From Grammothele lineata (lineage: Eukaryota; Basidiomycota; Agaricomycetes; Polyporales; Polyporaceae): a stretch of DNA of 64,000 bases. The position numbers and the translations under genes are program-made. This document shows positions 12,418 through 22,221 of this stretch, one piece after another (within the stretch, counting starts at the first letter, position 1; each line of letters starts with the position of its first letter). The stretch spans positions 124,001-188,000 of the forward strand of contig NDFF03000007.1 in assembly GCA_002150815.3 (NCBI GenBank), written 5' to 3'. The notes beneath the pieces are model-generated. The model was given only the letters and a program-made list of their open reading frames with translations, searched no databases and had not been told where the DNA came from.

Positions 12418-12733
12418 ATCAGGCAGCCGTCAGCAATTGAGTCAATTAGTGTTTAGTTAATTCTTGCGCTTTCGTACGTCCCTCGCAATGTCTCGCTATC
12501 CTGTTGTACGCCTGCTATATTATCGTGTATGAATATTGAGCCGCGTCGTGCCCAACGCGTGACTCTGGTACACCCCACGAAGGTCGCCTCTAACCTCGTA
12601 TCCTGGTCATTTAGGTCCCGGTTTCTACGTCGACCGTATGCACTGCACCCACCCCCTACGAACCGGCCCTTGCTTTTCTAGAGCCCCTTCCTTGAATCAA
12701 TAATCCGAAGACAATGTAAGGGGCGATAACAGC
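12418..12733. other. Convergent intergenic region SMC1 / HET-1
   Basis: The two 3' ends face each other across 316 bp. The sequence is AT-richer than the genes and contains a TTATCGTGTATGAATATTG stretch and AATCAATAATC, suitable for 3'-end formation on either strand. No gene seen. Confidence 0.45.
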
Positions 12734-14779
12734 CTAAGTATTAATTTGCGGATCCTGCGCCTCAAGTACAGCGATGGACAGGGAGAACCTCGCCGGATAC
12801 CACAGCGACGATTCTGGGCTCTCATAGGTCACCGTGATGCGCATCGTCCGTTTCGGCGCCGCTGCCGATGCGCTTGGTGAAGGTAATGGGAAAACGCTCC
12901 GCCGTCGCGCAGTTGAAGAGGGCGGGTCGGCACGGTCCCAGTTACCGACTTCACTGCATGAAGCTTTGTGGGGCGATGTCTGCATTCCGGCTTGCGCGTC
13001 GCTGTCATGGGGCTGAGACTGCGAGAATGAGGTTGTACAGGATGCACAGAGAGACGACATGTCGGACGGTAGAGTTGAACGCGAGGAGTTAGAGGGGTGG
13101 AACAACACCTCTACCTCACCCGTTCCAAGGGTGACAGTGAGGCGGTTGGACGCGAACGATGCCGTGTATCCATACGTCTCCAGAAGAGCCAGGTATCTCC
13201 GATGGAGCGTCATGGTAAAATGAGCGCCGCGAATTGCCATCCTTTCGGAATGAGAATGGTCAGAGCGAGGAAGTCTTTCCCAAGAGTCGCTTTTAAGCAG
13301 CTTCATCACTAAGGAAAGCCGATGAGCGATGTAGAGTTCGACCGTACGACTGTCCGACGGTGGAGAGAACCCGAAATCTTTCTCTGAGATACAAATTAGC
13401 CGTGTTGGGATAAAATTATAGAGGTACCGCTCAGACGCTTGTAAGGGCTGTAGCGACGAGGGCCACCGCATGAATGCATGACTAGGCCCGTATGGCGGTA
13501 CGGGTCTATATCCGACAATGCAAGTGTTCAACGGGCCGGGATCCTCGGCAAGTAGCTGACCGCTGGAAGTGCGATTGATGTGGTTTCGGAACCTCAGGAG
13601 CAGCGCAATTAGTTGTGTAGTACCTGAAGGACGACACGCAAGTGGAACAGCGACAACCCCGACTCTAGTACCACGTGCACTGCGGGGCAATGGCAGTGAA
13701 ATCCGGATGGATGGGAGGACAGCACGGATGCCATGAGAGGTGACCACGTAGGAAGGAGGTGGAGCTGTCCAACTTGCGCTGCGTTTCTCGCCGGTGCTGT
13801 AGTCCCACGTCTCGAATCGAAAGAGCGCCGCTGAGAACTCCTCAAACGGCACCACCTCGACGTTCGCGGAGTGGTGTGTGAATGCCGCTGGGCTCGGCGC
13901 AAGGAGCGCGTGCGCGTACGGAGGCGACGAAAATATCATCCTTTCGACGGCCCGGTCCGGGTCCTCGTCCCATACGAAAATCGTCTGGTCGGGCACCTCT
14001 TTGAGTATCTCCTCTTGTAGGCGGAGAAACGCCTTCTCGCCTTCCCCATAGATAGTCGGCATGTTGACGCCGAACAACCCCATGAGGCAGTATGCCTCGT
14101 CCTCCTTGCGCGACGTGACCCGCCGAGATGCCCAGAACATCCTTCGAACCACCGTGAAGGAAGTGACGGGCCGTTCCCCAGTGAGGACCGCCCTTTCGAT
14201 CCCGGTAGCTTCCTCTATGACGTCTGCGAGCCCGAGCTTGCCCCCAATCGACTCCCAGTTGTATGCGAAAAATGTGACGACCGAGGGGGCGATGAGTTCT
14301 TGCAGCGTCCATCCACGCGTGAACCACGCGCTCCGCCGGAAACCAGAGCCGGCCTTCCGTGGGTCCTCCTCGGAGTCGACGTCGTGAAGTAGCGAGTAGC
14401 ACACCGTCGCGGCGGCATACCAGGCGTACATGGAGTTGATCGCCTCCGACAGCTCGGCGCTGCTCGACTTGTCGATACAACACGAATTGATCCATATCCG
14501 CTCGAAGCCGTCCTCGCGGGCCTGATTGCAGGCGCCGCGAAGCTTTGACGAGAGCCGGCGAATCACCGCGTCCTCGGGCAGGCTTGGTCCGCTTGGATCC
14601 TGCTGCCGTTCGATGTGCACCTCTTTCTGAAAGGCGAGGACGTCCTGGTAGGATTGCTCGCCCTCTTCCGTCTTTGACCATACGTGCGACAGGATGGCGT
14701 ACGGGGTGGCTTCTGCGGGATCTTCAACCCATCGAAAAGACCCCCTGCGTGTCTCGAGGAATCGCATTGAGTAGGACAC
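12734..14779 (-). CDS. HET-domain protein 1 (681 aa, single exon)
   Basis: One uninterrupted frame, a four-member family in this window. The N-terminal HET domain has PYAILSHVWSK (about residues 26-36), ERIWINSCCIDKSSSAELSE, WFTRGWTLQELIAPSVVTFF, RRMFWASRRVTSRKEDEAYC, then LMGLFGVNMPTIYGEGEKAF. HET domains are fungal death-inducing, TIR-like modules used in heterokaryon incompatibility. The remaining 400 or so residues are conserved only among the local paralogues and I do not recognise them; there is no NACHT or WD40 repeat. An oddity: the otherwise conserved WID is WIN here (Asp to Asn). The start may be 14779 or the second Met at 14767, which aligns with the paralogues' MRLLET start. No introns, unlike most neighbours. 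The gene converges with SMC1. Confidence 0.9.
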   Translation of the reverse strand: MSYSMRFLETRRGSFRWVEDPAEATPYAILSHVWSKTEEGEQSYQDVLAFQKEVHIERQQDPSGPSLPEDAVIRRLSSKLRGACNQAREDGFERIWINSCCIDKSSSAELSEAINSMYAWYAAATVCYSLLHDVDSEEDPRKAGSGFRRSAWFTRGWTLQELIAPSVVTFFAYNWESIGGKLGLADVIEEATGIERAVLTGERPVTSFTVVRRMFWASRRVTSRKEDEAYCLMGLFGVNMPTIYGEGEKAFLRLQEEILKEVPDQTIFVWDEDPDRAVERMIFSSPPYAHALLAPSPAAFTHHSANVEVVPFEEFSAALFRFETWDYSTGEKRSASWTAPPPSYVVTSHGIRAVLPSIRISLPLPRSARGTRVGVVAVPLACRPSGTTQLIALLLRFRNHINRTSSGQLLAEDPGPLNTCIVGYRPVPPYGPSHAFMRWPSSLQPLQASERYLYNFIPTRLICISEKDFGFSPPSDSRTVELYIAHRLSLVMKLLKSDSWERLPRSDHSHSERMAIRGAHFTMTLHRRYLALLETYGYTASFASNRLTVTLGTGEVEVLFHPSNSSRSTLPSDMSSLCASCTTSFSQSQPHDSDAQAGMQTSPHKASCSEVGNWDRADPPSSTARRRSVFPLPSPSASAAAPKRTMRITVTYESPESSLWYPARFSLSIAVLEAQDPQINT

Positions 14780-15325
14780 TGTAAGTTTTCTATGTCAATC
14801 GATGCGGATCCTGCGTTATGACTGTAGACTCACGACAACAGTACGATGATAACGCGTCCAAGCCGGGCAGCACACGTAGGAGATCGGGAGGAAGTCGAAT
14901 TCGGGTTGAGGCGCCCTGGTAACTAGACATTTGACAGCTCCCAGGAGTGTCATGACGGATAGTTTGATTGAGTTGGCCATCCTCCTAAGCTTCCCCGCGT
15001 GCAGCCGAGTGATATTCCACAGGATTCGCATAGGAGATCGGCATCGTTGCACCTTCCGAAACGCTCTGTCGTGGCGCAACTATTATATCCGAGATGTGGC
15101 ATGAAAACGGGTGATGTCCATTAGATCGCTGTCGTATGGTATGATTATGAGGCATAGCAGTGTGGTGGGATCACATAGAATTGTGGTGATGATCTAATGA
15201 GCTCTTCTAAAGCGAATATACGAGGGCGCTTTCCTCGTCGGATTGCTGTAGGTGCAATCGATTCAGTCATCCCACAGCCTGTGTTGTGCAGGTGAGCTAT
15301 ACGAACGCATGTTCTATCGAGCAAC
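14780..15325. other. Intergenic, HET-1 promoter and MYND-1 3' flank
   Basis: No gene recognised in 546 bp. Short frames have no family resemblance. Confidence 0.4.
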
Positions 15326-16061
15326 TCACTTGTCTAAGCCCATGGCGCTGCGCGAAGCAGCAGCCATTGCGCCCTGTAAGGGGTCAAAAGAGCGAGGGTC
15401 GGGGCCACGGGCCAGTATCAGACCACGACGAGAGGCGACTTCCTCATAATAGATCTTGTCAGGTAGCGCCCTGCCCATGCTGCATGAACACGGGAGATGC
15501 GTCAGACGCGTACAAACGCGATGCGACGCGTCCAAGACGCGTCGTAGATCGAGACGTACCGACAGTAGTCACACGTACACGGTTCTGGGCCCGTACCGTG
15601 GTGGTCGCAGCCCCAGGCCTTGCGGGCATGTGTGCCGCAGCAGGTCCAGCGGAAAGCCTGGGGCCAGTGTTTGAAGAAGCGAGGGAGCTTGCCACCATAC
15701 TCAGTCTCGAATCGAAGCTTCAGGCCTTCGCACTCGTCGAGGAAGCAGCTACCCCAGCCGGTTCCCTCAGCCTCGGTGCCCCAGGTCATGAGCTCGAGCT
15801 TTCCGAAGTGCTTGGAGCCGTCGCGACAAAGGCGGTAGCGGTCGTACCAGAGCTTACCCCGAGCACACTCTTCTTTGTGAGACTTCCAGTCCTTGACTTG
15901 ACACTCCTTACCTGAGAACGAGCAGGGAAGTTAGCTTCGAGAGTAAGGCCAACGCGACGAGAGACTTGAAATGCAAACGTACTGCAGTACATGCGAGACT
16001 TGCAGCCTGAGCACTGACTAGTGCTTTGCTTGTTGCAGACGGCACAGAATTGGTCGCGCAT
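15326..16061 (-). CDS. MYND zinc-finger protein 1
   Basis: Three exons: 16061-15983, 15911-15560 and 15479-15326; frame is kept through both introns. The N-terminus is a textbook MYND finger: FCAVC, a 7-residue gap, CSGC, RMYC, then across intron 1 SKECQVKDWKSHKEEC (zinc ligands C-x2-C, C-x2-C, C-x3-C, H-x3-C). Next is WYDRYRLCRDGSKHFGKLEL, and a Cys/His-rich block FRWTCCGTHARK, GCDHHGTGPEPCTCDYCR that could bind another metal. The C-terminal exon has ASRRGLILARGPDPRSFDP. MYND fingers are protein-interaction modules. The rest is a module I cannot name, shared by all four local copies. It lies between HET-1 and a BTB relic. Expected location cytosol or nucleus; no signal peptide. Confidence 0.88.
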
Positions 16062-16249
16062 TTATCGAGGCGGATAGTGGGCACTAATGTGTTAAGAGGG
16101 GAAGAAACGGGAGTTGAAGATGAGCGTTGGCTATACTGAACGCGTCGTACAACTTGCGGGGGACGTGGACGCTGGCGATGAAAGCAGGAACACAGGCGTT
16201 CGCGAACTTCGAATCGAAATTCGACGCGTCTGTGGCTGAGCCAGTGGCT

Positions 16250-16604
16250 GTATGTAGCGCCCGTCGCAGTTGTCCCGATTTCCGCGGAGTTTTCCTCCCT
16301 TCGCTCTCTGTCGCTGCCATATCATCGCCCAACCAGATCACCACATATCACACGGCACGAAATACTCTAGCTCGAGAACGGATCGCTCGTCCTCATCGGA
16401 CCAGACACGCTTTACAAAGTCCACCACTCCCTCCTCCACCACCATCCTCGCGCCCTCCGAATCCTCACGTCCTCAGCTCCTGATCCGGCGGCGAGGCTGG
16501 TTGAACTCGTCGATGGATTCACTGCCACACCTATTCGTGCAAAGGGCGGTGTGAAGAGCGCGGACATGAAGGCCCTGCTGGAGCACACGTATCACGATGT
16601 GTGA
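16250..16604 (+). pseudogene. Decayed copy of the BTB-domain gene
   Basis: The DNA resembles exon 1 of the BTB gene at 326-594 and some sequence upstream of it, in opposite orientation. Shared landmarks: TCGCTCTCTGTC before the start, ACGGCACGAAA, CTCCCTCCTCCACCACCATCC, and GTGAAGAGCGCGGAC followed by CACGATGTGTGAGTTCG at the exon end. The ATG has become ATA (16318-16320), and several indels break the frame. After the conserved donor at 16604 the expected second BTB exon is not found. Confidence 0.75.
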
Positions 16605-17491
16605 GTTCGTCCAGAAGACGAAGCCAGCGGCCGCCCGCCCATCCGGCCGACCTCGCCATCGCCTACGACACCCTCCTCCAGCCCCTCGTCGACCGTTTTG
16701 TCCCCGCCCTTATTACCGTAGCCACCGCCGGCCGTATAGCTTGCACCGACGTCTTCGCGGAGAAATAGATGCCGCTCGTCATCTCCCTGGCGTTGGAGGA
16801 TCGAGGGCTTTGTAGACTCCTGGATACGCGCGCTGTCGAGAGGATCATCGCTGTTGACTGGGTGAAGGAGAGGATGTGCGAGGAGTGCGCGACAGGACAG
16901 AAGAGTGGAAGGCGGAGCAGGGAGTAGCCTGGGACAGGATCGACGATTGGTTGAGCTCGCGAAGTTGATCGAGCGAAGATCTAAGTGTAGCCGTAAGCAA
17001 TCCCACACTGCATACTCCCCATGTTTTGACCATATCTCGTATACCTAGACACTGTATTCTATCTCTGCACCTCTTCACGAACTATGTCATATGACGCACG
17101 CTCGCCCGGCCTTCACTAGGTTTTCTACCATCGCACCCACCTGCTCAACATATTGTGGGTATATGCACTCGCTTTCTAGTAATCTGGCGACCAAGAGCCC
17201 CGTTTATGCGGCGCCAAAGCCTTCTTCAGCGCCAGGCAGCCGCGCCTTTGCAAATATTCCTTCAAAATTACCAGCAGAGCTGCAGGGGGCAAGCTCAACA
17301 TAGAACACTGTAGTCGGTATCCACATCGACTGGAGTGAACAGCCGGATGTGCGCGCGACTGGGCAATTCAGCGCGTCAGGTGCCCCTCCCTCGCACGCTA
17401 TTCTCAGAAGTATATAAGGGCCGCTCGGTTGAGTCCAGTGACATCACCCGACCTCCTCAAACCTTTCGCTCTCATCGTCCAGAACTCAAGA
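16605..17491. other. Intergenic between BTB relic and NmrA-like gene
   Basis: No intact gene. Two short plus-strand open segments (about 16645-16768 and 16769-16927) may be worn 3' parts of the BTB relic or of another lost gene; I do not recognise them. The NmrA-like promoter is at the right end. Confidence 0.4.
17411..17418 (+). promoter_or_regulatory. TATA box of the NmrA-like gene
   Basis: A clean TATATAAG lies 74-81 bp upstream of the ATG at 17492, the usual fungal distance allowing for a short 5' UTR. Confidence 0.55.
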
Positions 17492-18813
17492 ATGACAAAG
17501 CTGATCGCCGTCTGCGGCGCGACCGGTAACCAAGGTCCGCCCCTCCTCCCACCCCCCTCCCTCTTTCCCCTCTCTCCCTTATCACACCTCACACCTCTCT
17601 CCCTACACCCGCTCACGGTCATCACACACCCCAGGCGGCGCCGTCGCGAACATCCTCTTCCAATACCCCTCCGCGTACTGCGTCCGCGCGCTCACGCGCG
17701 ACCCCTCCTCGTCCGCCGCCCAGGCCCTCGCGGCGCGCGGCGCGGAGCTCGTCAAAGCGGACCTTACGCTCCCCGATGAGGTAGAAACGGCGCTCGAGGG
17801 GTGCTGGGGCGTGTTCGGGGTGACGAACTTCTACGACTCGGTGCGCACCCCGTCTCTCTTCGTTTTCGTTCTGTGGGATGTGGGGTATGGGGCACTTAGC
17901 AGACATATCATGGGCCCGCAGAAAATCAAGGACGACCCGGGCAGCGAGGAGCGGCAAGGCAAGAACCTCGTCGACGCCGCGCTCACATGCGGCGTACGCT
18001 GTCTCGTGTGGAGTACTCTCCCCAGTTCGGCGCAGCTCTCTGGCGGGAAGCTCGTCTCGCGCATCTACGAAGGTCTGTCCGCCCCTCTCCTTTCGAAGGC
18101 TTATGCTGACATAGACTTATGGGGGGACAGGGAAACACCACGTCGACGCGCACATGCGCGCCACGGGCCAGCCGGGCGTGTTCGTCTACACGGGGAACTT
18201 CTACGAGAACATGGTCCTCCGCGCGCACGTCTCGTACGATAAGGAGCGCGACCGGGTCGAGTTCCGTCAGCCGATCATCAAGGAGGAGACGCAGCGTGAG
18301 TGCTTGCGCATTTGTCTGTGCGGCTTATATTTGGGCGTGGAGGCTGACGCGGGACGGGAAGTGGCGATGCTGTATGTGCAGAAGGACCTTGGGGCGATCG
18401 CCAAAGCGGTCTTCGACCACTGGGAAGAGAGGAAGGAAGAGCTCAACCACACGTACCTCTACGCGGCGAACGCGCGCGTCACACCACGGGACATCCTCGC
18501 GAGCATCAAGCGCGGTGCGTCCTCCTTTACCCTTCCCCCCCTCTCCCCTTCTTTTGCTCGCGCGGCGGCCCCACTGACAACGCGCCCTCGTCCCACAGTG
18601 ACAGGCAAAGACGGCACGTACACCGCCCTCCCCAGCACCGGCGTGCCCGACCGCGACATCATGTTCACACTGTACAACGAGACGGGCATGTATGGCTCTA
18701 AGGCGCTCCCGGACGAGAACGTCACGGCGCTGGGCGTGCGGATGCACGGGGTGGACGAGTTTGTTAAGGAGATGTTGGCGCCGCATTTGGGGATAGGGGT
18801 GGTGGAGGTGTGA
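17492..18813 (+). CDS. NmrA-like family NAD(P)-binding protein (310 aa, 6 exons)
   Basis: Exons: 17492-17534, 17635-17840, 17922-18072, 18131-18295, 18362-18514 and 18599-18813; all phases agree. The N-terminal Rossmann nucleotide loop is AVCGATGNQGG, an atypical SDR glycine motif as in NmrA and HSCARG. Then come VRALTRDPSS, ADLTLPDEVETALEGC, GVFGVTNFYD, KDDPGSEERQGKNLVDAA, LVWSTLPSS (active-site Tyr absent) and FVYTGNFYENM. NmrA-like proteins sense the NAD(P)H/NAD(P)+ state and can repress nitrogen-regulated GATA factors; many fungal members have unknown partners. Regulation: a good TATA box upstream. A normal single-copy-looking gene between the two halves of the HET/MYND island. Confidence 0.9.
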
Positions 18814-19387
18814 GGGCTTAAGAGTGGGCGTGGGTCGGGGCTGGAAGCGGGTGTCCACTGCCTCTGCTCGGACCGGTGTGGTTGTGAATAGTGGTTTAGA
18901 TTTGTATGTCCCCAAAGACGCGTCACGTATCGCACATCGCCACTCACATACCTCTACCTCAAATTCAGCTTCAGCTTCGAACGGAATCGCTGCATCCTCT
19001 CCAAATGCTCCGCCTGGTGCCCACCGGTCCCTCTCCCTAGAACACCTTTTGTGCAAGCAGTACTATATGTGCTATGTAACGCCCAGCTCTCGACGCCGTC
19101 CGAGCAAGTAGTGATTCTAGAAGCGTGAATTTGTGGCGCACGAAATACCCCCCACTGTCCTCTAGGCCTTATTTTCCATTCACTTCGGAGTACATCGTCC
19201 CCGCCCTCAGTTCCTCTGCTCATCTAGCACAAGACTGCCTTACATGTTAGTACCCGGAAGGAAGTCGCGCATTCACTCCCGATTCCAGTGAGATCCCACA
19301 GAGCTTTGATTTGGATACGTATGTTAACGTTCATCTCAGGCTACCTACTTGCGCTGCCACTACACCTCAATCGGGACTCCCTCGTCG
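18814..19387. other. Intergenic, contains a HET tail fragment
   Basis: No intact gene between the NmrA-like gene and HET-2. The interval contains the HET C-terminal relic listed separately. Confidence 0.5.
18954..19043 (-). pseudogene. Fragment of a HET-protein C-terminus
   Basis: The minus-strand translation ends with HQAEHLERMQRFRSKLKLNL. This parallels the end of HET-3 (EVEHTGMMRRFRSRLRLG). It lies 345 bp beyond the present HET-2 stop, whose own tail is unlike its paralogues. It may be the original HET-2 end, separated by an insertion or frame change, or the remains of a further copy. Confidence 0.6.
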
Positions 19388-21456
19388 CTATCTATAAGCC
19401 CTTGGAAGCAAGTTCAGATCGAACGGGAAATGCATCCTCCTGCCGCCCGTAGGCACTGGCCGGTGTTCGCCAATCCTTCCTCCAAGCACAGAGCGGTCCC
19501 CAGCGTCGGCGTCGAGCTTTCCTGCGTCGTCATCTCGCTCCGGGACGTATTCTAACCGACGCGGGTCCAACGGTGCCTCCGCCTCCAGAACCTCGACCTC
19601 CAAAGAGAACCGTGCGGGATACATTGCCGACCCGGGGTTCTCCTGCCTCACGACGAGGCGCATGCGCTCCGGGGGAGCGTCGGAAGTCGGGTTTAGAGGT
19701 GGCAGTGCGAAGACCCGTGTGCGCACGAACGCGTCCCCATCTGCGCGGTCCCAGTCCTCGATCGCGACGACGTTGTCTGCACGTTCGGCGATGGCGGTGG
19801 TGGCAGCGATAGTGGAGGGTTCCGTGGTGGCGACGCGGTAGGTGGGTGGGAAGGAAGCGTCGTACGATGCGCAGAGACTGTGTGCGTCCTCCCGAACGGC
19901 TGCGCCGATGACGCATCGGAGGTAGAACATGACCGTCACTTCGTATCCGAGCGCGACGGAGATAGCCAGACGGTTGGATGCGAGCGTGCAGGTATACCCG
20001 CGAGCTGCGAAGCGCTGGATGCACCGGCGGTGGAGGTTGATGACGAACTCGAAACCTTGGACAATCATGCTCCCGGTGAGAATGAGGTTGTCGCGATCCC
20101 CCCGCTGCAAGAGAGACGCGACGATGGACGCGCGGTGGGCAATGTGGAACTCGAGTGCGCCAACGTCGTGCATAAACGTGAACGACTCCTTGTGGATACA
20201 GACCAGTCGCACAGGCGCATATGTAGTGTCCACGGTGGGCGGCGCAGGCGGCCAACGAGAGAAGAAGGGTCGGCCTTGCCTATACTCGGGCACCGCGTCG
20301 CTGCCGACGATATACGCTCCGCTCCGATTTCTGAGGACGAGTCCGAGGAGTTGTTTGTTGTGCCCTGTGGAACGACATGCGATGGGGACGACGTAGTTGG
20401 CTCCGTGATCCCGCAGACGAATATAAGGAAGTGTGGAACAGAGGCCGTGAGAAGTTGTTGAGTATGAAGGCAAGCGGCCCTGAACGCTGTGAAGTGACTT
20501 CCTGCACCAGACCTGCCGAACATGGCAAGCTTTTCGGCAAATTCGGAGGAAGGTAGGGCAACGACGTTCGCAGAATGGGCAGTGAACACCGCTGGACCAG
20601 GCGCGAGGATAGCATGCCAAGAGTGCGGCGGATAAGTGCGGGGCAGGTCGCTGGCCACCGTGTAGTCCCATGCGAAGATAGTTTGGTCGGAAACCTCTTT
20701 CAAAATCGCTTCCTGTAGGCGTAGGAACGCCTTCTCCCCTTCACCGTATATCGTCGGCATGTTAACGCCAAAAAGACCCATTAGGCAGTACGCCTCGTCC
20801 TCTTTGCGTGTCGTGACCCTCCGTGAGGCCCAGAACATCCTTTGGGCGACCGTGAATGAGCTCAGAGGACGACTATTGGTAAGAGCTTCCCGGGAAACGC
20901 CTGTTGATTCCTCGATGGCTGCCGCTAGGCCGTGCTTTCCTCCGATGACCTGCCAATCGGAGGCGAAGAATGTGACAACCGAGGGTGCTATGAGTTCCTG
21001 AAGCGTCCACCCACGCGTGAACCAGATGCTGTGACGAAATGCCGAGTCGAGATCGCGCGGGTTTTCGTCCGAGTCGACATCTGGAAGGTACGCATAACAT
21101 ACCATAGACGCTTCGTACCATGAGTACATGGAATTTACGGCCTCGGAGAGTTCGGCGCTGCTCGTTTTGTCGATGCAGAACGAGTCGATCCAGATATATT
21201 CGAGACCATCTTCACGAGCCTGCTGGCACGCGCCGCGAACCTTCATTGACAGGCGGGTCATAACTTCGTCGTCGGGAGCGACATGACCATTCACGCCTTG
21301 TACGAGACGAACTTGAGCTTGTATCGTGAGGACGTCTTGATAAGACTGTTCGCCGGCTGACTCTCGGGACCAGACGTGAGATAGAATAGCATATGGAGTG
21401 GTGTTCGAGTCATCGATCCAGCGAAAGAGTCCGGTGGTCGTGTTGAGAAGGCGCAT
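19388..21456 (-). pseudogene. HET-domain gene 2, frameshifted
   Basis: The N-terminal half reads from MRLLNTTTGLFRWIDD at 21456 through a good HET domain: ILSHVWSRESAGEQSYQDVL, WIDSFCIDKTSSAELSE, RGWTLQELIAP, AQRMFWASRRVTTRKEDEAY. At about 20460-20510 the family reading moves to another frame. The first frame turns to noise and stops at 20065. The second frame carries the expected continuation (LPSYSTT, LPYIRL, EFHIAHRAS, LCASYDASFPPTY) and stops at 19388. Compared with HET-3, the break zone has a net 2-base (mod 3) insertion. No intron of plausible size repairs it. A HET-domain-only product of about 330 family-like residues plus a foreign tail could still be made. Confidence 0.8.
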
Positions 21457-22221
21457 GCTGCGGGATGAGTGTTGGCGGAGGCTCAGGTAGTATGCCTTGA
21501 TGAGGGAGGGTTTTAGGAGTCAGAAGCGCCTTCTCACGTCATCCTAGGCCTACCAAAAAGTAGGACGTCCTCCGGAGGCTATGTACTAGATATGCATGAC
21601 ACATCACTCCATTGTTCATAGGTTGATACTAGAGACGAAGAGGAATGATGCGCACCTTAGCCGTGGACTTTCTGTAGTACAAGGTTGTCAAGGCGGCGGT
21701 GAGAATGTGTTGTGCTCGTAGTCACGGTGTAGATGGACAACTAGACGTGCCAAGGCCATCTGGACGAATCCAGAACATAGCCAGAAACTGCGCTGCTGAA
21801 GACGGACCGCAGTGGATCTTGAATTCAGTTAAGCTCCATCACCTAGACGAGCCAGTGACGTTTTAGGGCAACTACTCTATCCGCCGCGGTGCATACAGTG
21901 CTGAATACAAGAACCCGGCAGTGCGCATGTACAGCATTCAACCTGATTTGGAACGTTAGGACTTACATCAGGAATGATAATAGTGTTTATGTGAACTCAC
22001 CTCTTATGACCGGCTGGACGCATTATCAGAAGTGTACCCGACCACTGTATTGCATCCCCGAGGTCTTGTAATAGGAGATAGTACTTGGTGGCCGAATTGG
22101 TACAAGCCTGTTTGATGGCCGAGACACGCCCACTGCTGAGACAGTACCGGTACGCGTAGATGAATTTGCAGTGTCATGCCCAGGCTTGCGCAAGATGCGC
22201 GTCGTACATACGAACACGTTC
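21457..22221. other. Intergenic HET-2 / HET-3
   Basis: 765 bp with no gene recognised. Both flanking HET genes are on the minus strand in tandem, so this holds the HET-2 promoter and HET-3 terminator. Confidence 0.4.

Noticed and set aside
13842..14681. 279-codon minus-strand frame
   Set aside because: Lies within HET-1 in another frame; the HET-1 frame has unmistakable domain motifs.
20440..20520. A short intron that would repair HET-2
   Set aside because: The only GT...AG pairs across the break give 31-35 nt, below the shortest introns seen in this window (about 42 nt), and no other HET gene here has an intron.
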